Below are positions 1-4,670 of a DNA stretch of 6,167 nucleotides, piece by piece. The translations under genes were made by a program, and so were the position numbers. This DNA comes from JASFEQ01 sp050122535 (lineage in GTDB: Bacteria > Desulfobacterota > DSM-4660 > Desulfatiglandales > HGW-15). The stretch lies in NCBI GenBank assembly GCA_050122535.1, contig JASFIT010000288.1:1-6167 (forward strand). Direction: 5' to 3'. Every line of letters starts with the position of its first letter. The first letter of the stretch is position 1. The notes under the pieces are model-generated. The model worked only from the letters and a program-made list of their open reading frames with translations, was not told the origin of the DNA and searched no databases.

Positions 1-205
1 TTCTCTCTAACTTCTTTTTCTTGAGCCCCTCTGCCGGCGTGACCTTCGCATGTCGGCTCTTCATCCACCCTTGAACAATACTGGGATGCAGCGTGGCGTG
101 ACACTCCAGGCAGGTCTCCGTCTCTTCACTAATGGGTGAGCCATTGGCCCACACTGTACCCGTGATGGCGAAAAGCGTAAGTGTTCCAAACAGGAACTTC
201 TTCAT
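1..205 (-). CDS. Exported multihaem c-type cytochrome, hydroxylamine oxidoreductase-like (N-terminal part only)
   Basis: Reading leftward from the ATG at 205-203 gives 68 codons without a stop, and the gene runs off the window edge. Residues 1-20 form a Sec signal peptide: MKK, a hydrophobic core, then a VWA cleavage motif before N21. The mature protein begins with a haem-c attachment motif, CLECH, at residues 32-36. An H-P-S-I-V-x-x-W-x-x-S-x-H-A stretch follows at about 40-53. A first haem close to the N-terminus followed by W-x-x-S-x-H-A is typical of octahaem HAO-like (haoA/epsilon-Hao) cytochromes, which act in the periplasm on nitrogen compounds. Only one haem motif is visible, so haem number and substrate are inferred. 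A ribosome site (AAAGGGGAG) lies about 6 bases upstream. The gene faces away from everything to its right, so its promoter should lie in 206-477. Confidence 0.8.
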   Translation of the reverse strand, partial: MKKFLFGTLTLFAITGTVWANGSPISEETETCLECHATLHPSIVQGWMKSRHAKVTPAEGLKKKKLER

Positions 206-312
206 GATCGCTCCCCTTTCCAAATGTTTGCTCCAAACCCCAAGCAATAAGGTTCCAAGTCAAGATCTGTGATCATGCCTTCTACTGTGTCCATCCTCTT
301 TAGCACATCACC

Positions 313-328
313 ACTTCAAATGTGAAGT
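313..328. promoter_or_regulatory. Perfect short palindrome upstream of the cytochrome gene
   Basis: ACTTCA-AATG-TGAAGT is a 6+4+6 perfect inverted repeat about 110 bases upstream of the cytochrome start. It could be a regulator-binding dyad, but it is short and may be chance. The rest of 206-477 holds no recognisable gene and no promoter that I can support on either strand. Confidence 0.25.
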
Positions 329-477
329 CCCTTTCGCAAGGCTTTCAGGGTAAAGCAAAGATGGCGCTTTCTGAAATGACGAATAACGATCACATACGCC
401 GTACCCTATTGAAATCGGTGTATATTATGAGAGGAAAATTATTAGCCTGATAAAAAGGGCCTTCGCTATCCTTTTGC

Positions 478-567
478 GTCATTCCCGCGAACGCGGGAAT
501 CCAGTGAGTTTGTTCTTTCTGGACTCCGGCCGAAGTCTATCCCCGCGAAGGCGGGGACGGGAGTGAC
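478..567. repeat. REP/MITE-like palindromic repeat element
   Basis: The element has near-matching terminal inverted repeats, GTCATTCCCG at 478-487 and CGGGAGTGAC at 558-567 (9 of 10 pair). Inside are a near-perfect hairpin with arms ATTCCCGCG (481-489) and CGCGGGAAT (492-500), a CCAG/CTGG pair (501-504 and 519-522), and a second GC-rich hairpin CCCCGC-GAAG-GCGGGG (541-556). The GTCATTCCCGCG...CGCGGGAATCCAG signature belongs to a widespread class of dispersed intergenic palindromes in bacterial chromosomes. It sits in the gap between divergent genes. Only one copy lies in the window, so its copy number in the genome is unknown. Confidence 0.75.
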
Positions 568-639
568 AGGATTATGGGTTTTTTCAGCAAAGGGTGGGCG
601 CTTCAAGTTCTCTCAATCTCGGAATCTTTGGACAGGGTC

Positions 640-668
640 TTGAATAGACCAGCTTCAGGTCATATTTT
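640..668 (+). promoter_or_regulatory. Possible sigma70-type promoter for the DUF4174 gene
   Basis: TTGAAT (640-645) and TATTTT (663-668) each match the sigma70 consensus at 4 of 6 positions and are 17 bases apart. They lie about 37 bases before the DUF4174 start. The match is weak and the call is tentative. Confidence 0.3.
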
Positions 669-704
669 ACCCATGTGATTTTCAACTAAATTAAGAGGTG
701 TGAA

Positions 705-1187
705 ATGGGAATTTATGAGAGACTTCTACGCCTTGCTTTCTTGTGGTCAACGAGCATTTTGCTTTTCGGGGTCCCATACGCTACAGGAGGTGCAGGTATG
801 GATTTCGATCTGGATGCCTACCGGTGGAAAAGTCGGATCCTCCTTATTTTCGCCCCATCTGCAGATTCTAAGGCCTACAAACAGCAAACGCGAGAATTTG
901 AGGGCCAAAAAGATGGCATTCTGGATCGTGATCTGATCATCCTTGAGTTGCTCGAAATTAGGGAGACTCGGGCGGGCACTAAGCCCCTTTCTGAGAGGGT
1001 GGCACGGCAAATGAGACGCCAGTTTGATGTGGGAGCGGGTGAGTTTGTGTTAATCCTCATTGGAAAGGATGGTACTGTAAAATTGCGATCGAATCAGCCG
1101 GTGGTTATTTCGAAACTTTTCGGCCTGATTGACGCGATGCCTATGAGACAGCAAGAAATGCTCAGAAAGAAAAAGCCATCTGGTTAA
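705..1187 (+). CDS. Secreted DUF4174 family protein
   Basis: This 160-residue protein has a hydrophobic N-terminus (about 8-30) that reads as a signal peptide, so it should be periplasmic. The rest matches the DUF4174 pattern as I know it: L-D-A-Y-R-W-K-S-R-x-L-L-I-F-A-P-S at 36-52, an L-x-x-R-D motif at about 73-76, V-L-I-L-I-G-K-D-G-T-V-K-L-R-S at 115-129, and a C-terminal L-I-D-A-M-P-M-R-Q-Q-E-M at 141-152. The beta-strand pattern (LLIFAPS, LIILEL, FVLILIGKDG) suggests a thioredoxin-like fold, but there is no CxxC and no cysteine at all, so redox chemistry is unlikely. The ATG at 705 is chosen because GAGGTG at 695-700 is a suitable ribosome site; the competing frame from GTG 700 has none. 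It appears monocistronic and converges on the next gene with an 18-base gap. The molecular function is unknown. Confidence 0.85.
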   Translation: MGIYERLLRLAFLWSTSILLFGVPYATGGAGMDFDLDAYRWKSRILLIFAPSADSKAYKQQTREFEGQKDGILDRDLIILELLEIRETRAGTKPLSERVARQMRRQFDVGAGEFVLILIGKDGTVKLRSNQPVVISKLFGLIDAMPMRQQEMLRKKKPSG

Positions 1188-1205
1188 AAATTCTGGCGGA
1201 TTATT

Positions 1206-1478
1206 TTATCCCAAATCCTGCAGACTATCCCAAACACTCGTTTTCAAGTCACCGGGTATTCCTACGCTGCCAGAAGCCTCGTAGTCGCTTAGCGTACTCA
1301 AAGGAATCGCTGTTCTACCACCACTGACCTGATTCAAGACGATATAGGCCCTTGAGCCAGCATGCTCTTCTTCTTCGACATGTAGCGTGACAGCGGGTTT
1401 GCCGTATTCCTTACAATACTGATTATACCAACCCTGAATTATCGTTTTTGCTCTATCCAAACTTACTGCGTGTTTCAT
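1206..1478 (-). CDS. Unrecognised 90-residue acidic protein
   Basis: I do not recognise this protein. The start at 1478 is preferred over the frame's first ATG (1514) because a strong AAGGAG ribosome site sits at the usual distance before it (GGAG at 1486-1483). The 12 residues added by the longer start merely translate this purine-rich leader. The product is soluble, has no signal or membrane segment, and contains one cysteine (C22). It starts with a probable helix (S6-Y25), then a beta-rich part (V30-L48) carrying a run of four glutamates (35-38), then a G-G-R-T-A-I-P-L stretch (53-60). An exact TATAAT lies upstream at 1540-1535. It is transcribed in the same direction as the 23-residue ORF 124 bases upstream, and it ends 18 bases from the stop of the convergent DUF4174 gene. 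Good translation signals and natural composition argue that it is real. Confidence 0.65.
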   Translation of the reverse strand: MKHAVSLDRAKTIIQGWYNQYCKEYGKPAVTLHVEEEEHAGSRAYIVLNQVSGGRTAIPLSTLSDYEASGSVGIPGDLKTSVWDSLQDLG

Positions 1479-1515
1479 CTTTCTCCTTTCCTCCTTAAAT
1501 GGTCTTTTTCGCACT

Positions 1516-1535
1516 TTTTATTTCATTTTATTTCA
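1516..1535. repeat. Two tandem copies of a 10-bp AT-rich unit
   Basis: TTTTATTTCA occurs at 1516-1525 and again at 1526-1535. On the minus strand it lies just downstream of the TATAAT box, in the presumed leader of the 90-residue gene. It may be simple AT-rich leader sequence with no function. Confidence 0.5.
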
Positions 1536-1558
1536 TTATATACGGCTAATATCGCCGT
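1535..1558 (-). promoter_or_regulatory. TATAAT box with adjoining dyad, promoter candidate for the 90-residue gene
   Basis: On the minus strand an exact TATAAT lies at 1540-1535, about 57 bases before the chosen start codon. One base upstream of it is a dyad ACGGC-N7-GCCGT (1558-1542). No good -35 hexamer is found 16-19 bases upstream. This suggests either regulator-assisted transcription or a chance match. Confidence 0.4.
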
Positions 1559-1602
1559 CGTCCCAGCTGCATTCATCCTGATAAGGCTCTCTTAACAGCT
1601 TT

Positions 1603-1674
1603 TCATAAAATCGCTAATGTGGATATCACCAAACCAACAAAAAAAGCGAGCAAATTATATGCATTTTCATACAT
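1603..1674 (-). CDS. Putative 23-residue single-span membrane peptide
   Basis: The ATG at 1674-1672 opens 23 codons ending in TGA at 1605-1603. The peptide begins MYENAYN and then becomes one uninterrupted hydrophobic segment (about residues 8-23, LLAFFVGLVISTLAIL). That is long enough for most of a transmembrane helix, with an acidic or polar N-terminus and almost no C-terminal tail. Support comes from a strong AAAGGAG ribosome site (1690-1684, 9 bases from the ATG) and an exact TATAAT at 1722-1717, about 43 bases upstream of the start codon. Small membrane peptides of this kind often tune a larger membrane complex, but no partner is evident here and I recognise no family. It points the same way as the 90-residue gene and could be cotranscribed with it. 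Chance cannot be excluded for so short an ORF. Confidence 0.45.
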   Translation of the reverse strand: MYENAYNLLAFFVGLVISTLAIL

Positions 1675-1708
1675 TGCTTTAATCTCCTTTCGTTTTCTTA
1701 TGGGTAAT

Positions 1709-1750
1709 GGGATCTGATTATACTTAATACAGGTATTATCCACAGATCCC
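1709..1750 (-). promoter_or_regulatory. Nested inverted repeats around a TATAAT box upstream of the 23-residue ORF
   Basis: An outer perfect 8-bp inverted repeat (GGGATCTG 1709-1716, CAGATCCC 1743-1750) encloses an inner perfect dyad TAATAC-AG-GTATTA (1725-1738). On the minus strand an exact TATAAT (1722-1717) lies 2 bases downstream of the inner dyad and inside the outer repeat. No convincing -35 is present. The arrangement fits an operator overlapping a promoter for the 23-residue ORF. It could alternatively form a hairpin or cruciform. Confidence 0.5.
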
Positions 1751-1921
1751 TAGGCGCCCTTTCGTTTCTTACTTGATCTTATTTCGCTCAGCGTGACTTC
1801 TGCCTATGAGGGTAAAAATTAGAGGTTCTAATGTTACAGTTGAAATTTCAGTCACATTCAATTCAGTTTTCTATTTCTACCATATTGCTAGGAAATTAAT
1901 TATGATAGGTGGCTTGTCAAT

Positions 1922-1937
1922 AGAACGTCTTCGTTCT
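1922..1937. other. Small stem-loop upstream of pssA
   Basis: AGAACG-TCTT-CGTTCT forms a 6-bp perfect stem with a 4-base loop, 38 bases before the first possible pssA-region start codon (ATG 1975). There is no T-run, so it is not a terminator. It may be leader structure. The surrounding stretch 1751-1974 shows no other confident feature. Confidence 0.25.
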
Positions 1938-2023
1938 TACGAATTATTTGCTGAAATCCAGAAAATGAGGTTAAATGACTAAAATCCTTGAAAAGGGTAT
2001 GGAGATTGAAGAAAGCGCAACCG

Positions 2024-2776
2024 ATGAAACGCTGGCGATTCCTGATTCCCAATTTCTTCACAGCCTCATGCGCCATACTGGGACTGGCCTCCATTTTGCT
2101 GGCCCTGGAAGCCAGCCTTTACTGGGCCGCCTGGTGCATTCTGTGGTCTGTATTGCTCGACAAAGCGGATGGAACCGCTGCTAGGCTTCTCAACGCCACT
2201 TCCGCCTTCGGCACCCAGTTCGATTCCATGGCCGATCTCATCTCATTTGGATTGGCGCCTGCACTGCTCATATATTCAGCCAGCAGGCACGCTTGGAATA
2301 TCAGCTCCGGACAAGCTTACTGGTGGGTACTTCTGGTGGGTTGCAGCCTGTACGCCATATGTGCTGCCCTCCGCCTGGCCAGATTCCATGTCGCTGAGAC
2401 CGCAAATGGCCAGCGCTACTTCACTGGCATGCCTACCACGCTTTGCGGCGCCATGGTGGGCTCGGCCCTACTTGTGGGCATCAAATACGACTTATCTGTC
2501 CATATATTGCGCAATCTGCCTATCTTTCTGGGTCTGATGGGTATCGGCATGGTGTCAAAACTGCCCGTGCCAAAGTTACTCCCCCGTCAGAATAAGGTTC
2601 TCAACACCCTCCAGATTGTCAATGTGGTTGCTATCTACCTTTGTGGATTCACCATGAAGTTCCCCGAATATGTGCTGGGTTTAGCAACCTTATATTTGTT
2701 GGTGGGTACGCTTTATGGAATGTTTAAGCATCCCCGTGCTGTCCAAAGCGCCGCAGAACGATCTGGCCAGATCTAA
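2024..2776 (+). CDS. pssA: CDP-diacylglycerol--serine O-phosphatidyltransferase (phosphatidylserine synthase)
   Basis: This integral membrane enzyme of the CDP-alcohol phosphatidyltransferase family transfers phosphatidate from CDP-diacylglycerol to L-serine, the first committed step to phosphatidylethanolamine. From the ATG at 2024 it has 250 residues, the usual size of the membrane-type enzyme. The family signature D-x-x-D-G-x-x-A-R-x8-G-x3-D-x3-D is complete, with aspartates at 46, 49, 67 and 71. Family-like flanks are K-R-W-R-F-L-I-P-N-F-F-T at the N-terminus and F-D-S-M-A-D-L-I-S-F-G-L-A-P. Several hydrophobic helices follow, and the R-x-A-R-F and F-x-G-M-P motifs of PssA occur around 117-138. 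The start is uncertain: in-frame TTG codons at 1988 and 2006 would add 12 or 6 basic residues, and none of the three has an ideal ribosome site. No decarboxylase gene (psd) is adjacent. A different head-group specificity is possible but less likely. Confidence 0.87.
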   Translation: MKRWRFLIPNFFTASCAILGLASILLALEASLYWAAWCILWSVLLDKADGTAARLLNATSAFGTQFDSMADLISFGLAPALLIYSASRHAWNISSGQAYWWVLLVGCSLYAICAALRLARFHVAETANGQRYFTGMPTTLCGAMVGSALLVGIKYDLSVHILRNLPIFLGLMGIGMVSKLPVPKLLPRQNKVLNTLQIVNVVAIYLCGFTMKFPEYVLGLATLYLLVGTLYGMFKHPRAVQSAAERSGQI

Positions 2777-2816
2777 ACAGGGTTGCCTTGCTGATACCTT
2801 AGGGCTTGAAGGAAAA

Positions 2817-2861
2817 ATGAAGTTGTATCTGAGCATGATAATTGTTCTCAAAAAGGAGTGA
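2817..2861 (+). CDS. Possible 14-codon leader ORF before the DUF2177 gene
   Basis: An ATG at 2817 preceded by GAAGGA (2808-2813) opens MKLYLSMIIVLKKE, ending in TGA at 2859-2861. Its last codons contain the AAGGAG ribosome site of the DUF2177 gene, and its stop lies 3 bases before that gene's ATG. A ribosome finishing it would be placed to start on the next gene. The spacing of its own ribosome site is short and its reality is unproven. Confidence 0.25.
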   Translation: MKLYLSMIIVLKKE

Positions 2862-2864
2862 AAA

Positions 2865-3272
2865 ATGTCCATTAGAGAAATTGTAATCACCTATCTTCTC
2901 ATGGCCGTTGTGTTCCTTGCCGTTGACCTCATTTGGCTAGGGTTGATTGCAAAAAACTTCTATCAGAAGCAATTGGGGAGGTTTTTCAGCGATAAGGTCA
3001 ATTGGAAAGCGGCCGTGATATTCTATTTCCTGTTCATTCTTGGCGCCATGATCTTCGCCGTATATCCGGCCGTTGCGCAGGATTCTGTGATGAGGGCGGT
3101 AATTTTGGGCGTGCTATTTGGGTTTTTCACCTATGCAACGTACGACCTGACCAACCTGGCTACTTTGAAAGACTGGCCAGTACCTATTGTCATTGTTGAT
3201 ATCATCTGGGGAATGGTGCTCTGCGGCACGGTATCGGGTGTCGGTTTTGGTGTTGCAAAGTGGCTCACCTGA
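2865..3272 (+). CDS. DUF2177 family membrane protein
   Basis: This 135-residue protein has four predicted membrane helices (about 6-28, 48-68, 76-96, 106-130), the layout and length of the DUF2177 family. Family-typical residues are seen: D-L-I-W-L-G in the first helix (21-26), N-F-Y shortly after (31-33), the conserved loop T-Y-D-L-T-N-L-A-T-L-K-D-W-P (92-105), and D-I-I-W-G in the last helix (112-116). The function of the family is unknown. Aspartates inside the first and fourth helices hint at transport or a membrane enzyme, but this is inference. The start is secure: AAGGAG at 2853-2858 lies 6 bases before the ATG. It follows pssA in the same direction after 88 bases with no visible terminator, so cotranscription is possible. 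Downstream it meets the dioxygenase gene tail to tail with a 26-base gap. Confidence 0.88.
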   Translation: MSIREIVITYLLMAVVFLAVDLIWLGLIAKNFYQKQLGRFFSDKVNWKAAVIFYFLFILGAMIFAVYPAVAQDSVMRAVILGVLFGFFTYATYDLTNLATLKDWPVPIVIVDIIWGMVLCGTVSGVGFGVAKWLT

Positions 3273-3298
3273 CTCACAGCATCATTCAGAAACTCCCT

Positions 3299-4033
3299 TT
3301 AACGCTTCAAAGGCTCTCTCACCTCACCATACTTAGTTGCCCACTGATCAGTCATTTTATTTCTGATTTCCCACAATTCTGGGAAGAACCTCTGAGTCAA
3401 CCCTTTCTCTAATAGTTGCACGGGACGGCCCCTTAACGACTTTGAACCCAAACCGATGCTACGTTGCACGTGTTGCAAATGATGGTATCGGAATCTCTGG
3501 AATAGCGCATCATAATCGGCCAGGGCCTCTGCCACCACATAGGCATCAGAATGGGAATACTCGTCACCATATATCTTCTCAACGGTGAGATCATGTCTGT
3601 CTAAGTAGTGGGACTTGAAAGATTCCCAGAGTTGACCACCCATTTCACGTAATGTTCTAAATCCTGGGGATCCCAGGCCGCTACCCCCACCCAACTTAAG
3701 ACGAATCTCCTGATATTCTTTCGGGGACATGGTATCCAGCAGTGAGAACAAATGAATCATCTCTTCCTGAAGCCGGTATACACGCTTGAACAGGGAAATA
3801 ATCCGGTTCGTATCTTCTGCCTGCATATACGCGTCAATGTCCAAGAGGGTGTAAGCGAGCAGCTTCATGAGCAGTTCCTGAATCTGATGGACAATCTGAA
3901 ATTGTAGTTCATCCCCGTTGCAGAGTTTATCAAAGTCACTTTGACACGAAAGCAGTGCTCTGGTGTTCAAGTAGACCTCGTAGTCCGTATTTCCCTCGCC
4001 ATGCATCACCGTGTAGAAATAACGTCTGTCCAT
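3299..4033 (-). CDS. kynA: Tryptophan 2,3-dioxygenase family haem protein (compact form)
   Basis: Tryptophan 2,3-dioxygenase is a cytosolic haem enzyme that opens the indole ring of L-tryptophan with O2 to give N-formylkynurenine, the first step of the kynurenine pathway. The 244-residue protein shows the family signature: Y-L-N-T-R-A-L-L-S-C-Q at 21-31, E-L-Q-F-Q-I-V-H-Q at 42-50 with the distal pocket F45 and H49, R111 at the substrate-carboxylate position, a G-S-G-L-G-S-P-G-F-R stretch at 117-126, and F-R-Y-H-H-L-Q-H-V-Q-R at 181-191. H185 aligns best with the haem-ligand histidine. It is shorter than typical bacterial enzymes (about 260-290 residues), and the loop before and after G-S-G differs, so activity on tryptophan is likely but not certain. 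A strong GGAGG ribosome site (4043-4039) fixes the start. No kynurenine formamidase or kynureninase gene is nearby. Confidence 0.85.
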   Translation of the reverse strand: MDRRYFYTVMHGEGNTDYEVYLNTRALLSCQSDFDKLCNGDELQFQIVHQIQELLMKLLAYTLLDIDAYMQAEDTNRIISLFKRVYRLQEEMIHLFSLLDTMSPKEYQEIRLKLGGGSGLGSPGFRTLREMGGQLWESFKSHYLDRHDLTVEKIYGDEYSHSDAYVVAEALADYDALFQRFRYHHLQHVQRSIGLGSKSLRGRPVQLLEKGLTQRFFPELWEIRNKMTDQWATKYGEVREPLKR

Positions 4034-4055
4034 CTCTACCTCCGTTCTGTCACAT

Positions 4056-4117
4056 AACCATTAATAGTTACAGGGCCGCCTGCAAAGCGCGAATGAGACA
4101 ACCCATTTATTGTCACA
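4056..4117 (-). promoter_or_regulatory. Imperfect direct repeats and a dyad in the dioxygenase leader
   Basis: Two similar blocks, AACCATTAATAGTTACA (4056-4072) and AACCCATTTATTGTCACA (4100-4117), are spaced about 44 bases apart upstream of the dioxygenase start. The second overlaps an inverted repeat TGAGACAA-N8-TTGTCACA (4094-4117; 7 of 8 arm positions pair). They lie in the 205-base gap before the gene, where a promoter would be expected, and may be regulator-binding sites. I could not identify a convincing -10/-35 pair in 4044-4238. Confidence 0.3.
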
Positions 4118-4238
4118 TTTCTGTATTTTGTTTTTGATTGGTCGGAAATTCCATGAGGAATCGAGTCTCTAAGGGCCGGGGAGTTGGGTCTCGGGCTAGG
4201 ACCTTGACCGGAGGCCTCTACCATTTCTTTTGAAGCCC

Positions 4239-4664
4239 TCAAAGCCTCTTTGAGATGAGCTTGTACAGAATTGCAGCATCAGCCCACACCCCAACCGCCT
4301 CTTCTCCGCCTAATGCGGCATTTATCTCGGCACGACCGATGTTGAGATTCTTGCAGATGATTTTTGCCTGATGCCATGTGGGCAGCCAGACCAGTTTATC
4401 TCTCATATTTTCAATCGTCTCAAAGATTCTCAGGAAGTGCCCGAGATTCAGGATGAAGTAGATTCTATTTGGAAAGGGGGAGGAGATCTTAATGTGGCCC
4501 TTTTCGTCCCAGACAAAACACCCTACATGCGGGTGCCAGTCAAGGCCTTTTTCTTTCAATTCCTTTGCAAGCGCACAGTGCTCTGAGGAAAATGGAATAG
4601 GCTCCAGATCTGTCCCCGCAACAAATGGTGTCGGTTTCAGCGAAAATCTCCCAATATCTCTCAA
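4239..4664 (-). CDS. Unrecognised 141-residue protein downstream of serB
   Basis: I do not recognise a family. From a TTG at 4664-4662 the frame encodes 141 residues with natural composition. It shows a W-H-P-H-V-G-C-F-V-W-D-E-K-G segment (43-56), a hydrophobic I-Y-F-I-L-N-L-G-H-F-L-R-I-F stretch (68-81) and a helical C-terminus (about 110-141). Six histidines (29, 44, 46, 58, 76, 98) and three cysteines (30, 49, 104) would allow metal binding, but no known site is evident. There is no signal peptide. The start is odd: the only ATG is at residue 88, no ribosome site precedes the TTG, and it lies 6 bases after the serB stop in the same frame. Translation may rely on reinitiation after serB. 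It is probably in an operon with serB, with the dioxygenase gene 205 bases further on. Confidence 0.65.
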   Translation of the reverse strand: MRDIGRFSLKPTPFVAGTDLEPIPFSSEHCALAKELKEKGLDWHPHVGCFVWDEKGHIKISSPFPNRIYFILNLGHFLRIFETIENMRDKLVWLPTWHQAKIICKNLNIGRAEINAALGGEEAVGVWADAAILYKLISKRL

Positions 4665-4670
4665 ATGACA

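Noticed and set aside
231..262. Possible sigma54 promoter for the cytochrome (minus strand TGGAAC...TTGCT)
   Set aside because: The GG and GC elements are 9 bases apart instead of the required 10, and the -24 box is imperfect.
747..1060. Minus-strand ORFs of 87 and 61 codons opposite the DUF4174 gene
   Set aside because: Both lie antisense to a gene with clear family motifs and have no translation signals of their own.
1975..2184. 69-codon plus-strand ORF overlapping the pssA 5' end
   Set aside because: It has a ribosome site but runs out of frame across the conserved PssA region, including the first half of the catalytic motif. Most of it must be a shadow frame; only its start is kept as a finding.
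3273..3298. Shared terminator between the convergent DUF2177 and dioxygenase genes
   Set aside because: The 26-base gap has no stable hairpin and no T-run on either strand.
4036..4242. 68-codon minus-strand ORF between the 141-residue ORF and the dioxygenase gene
   Set aside because: It starts at a TTG overlapping the previous stop with no useful ribosome site, its composition is rich in G, P, S and N, and its two V-T-I-N-G segments only translate the DNA repeats at 4056-4117. A leader region is likelier.
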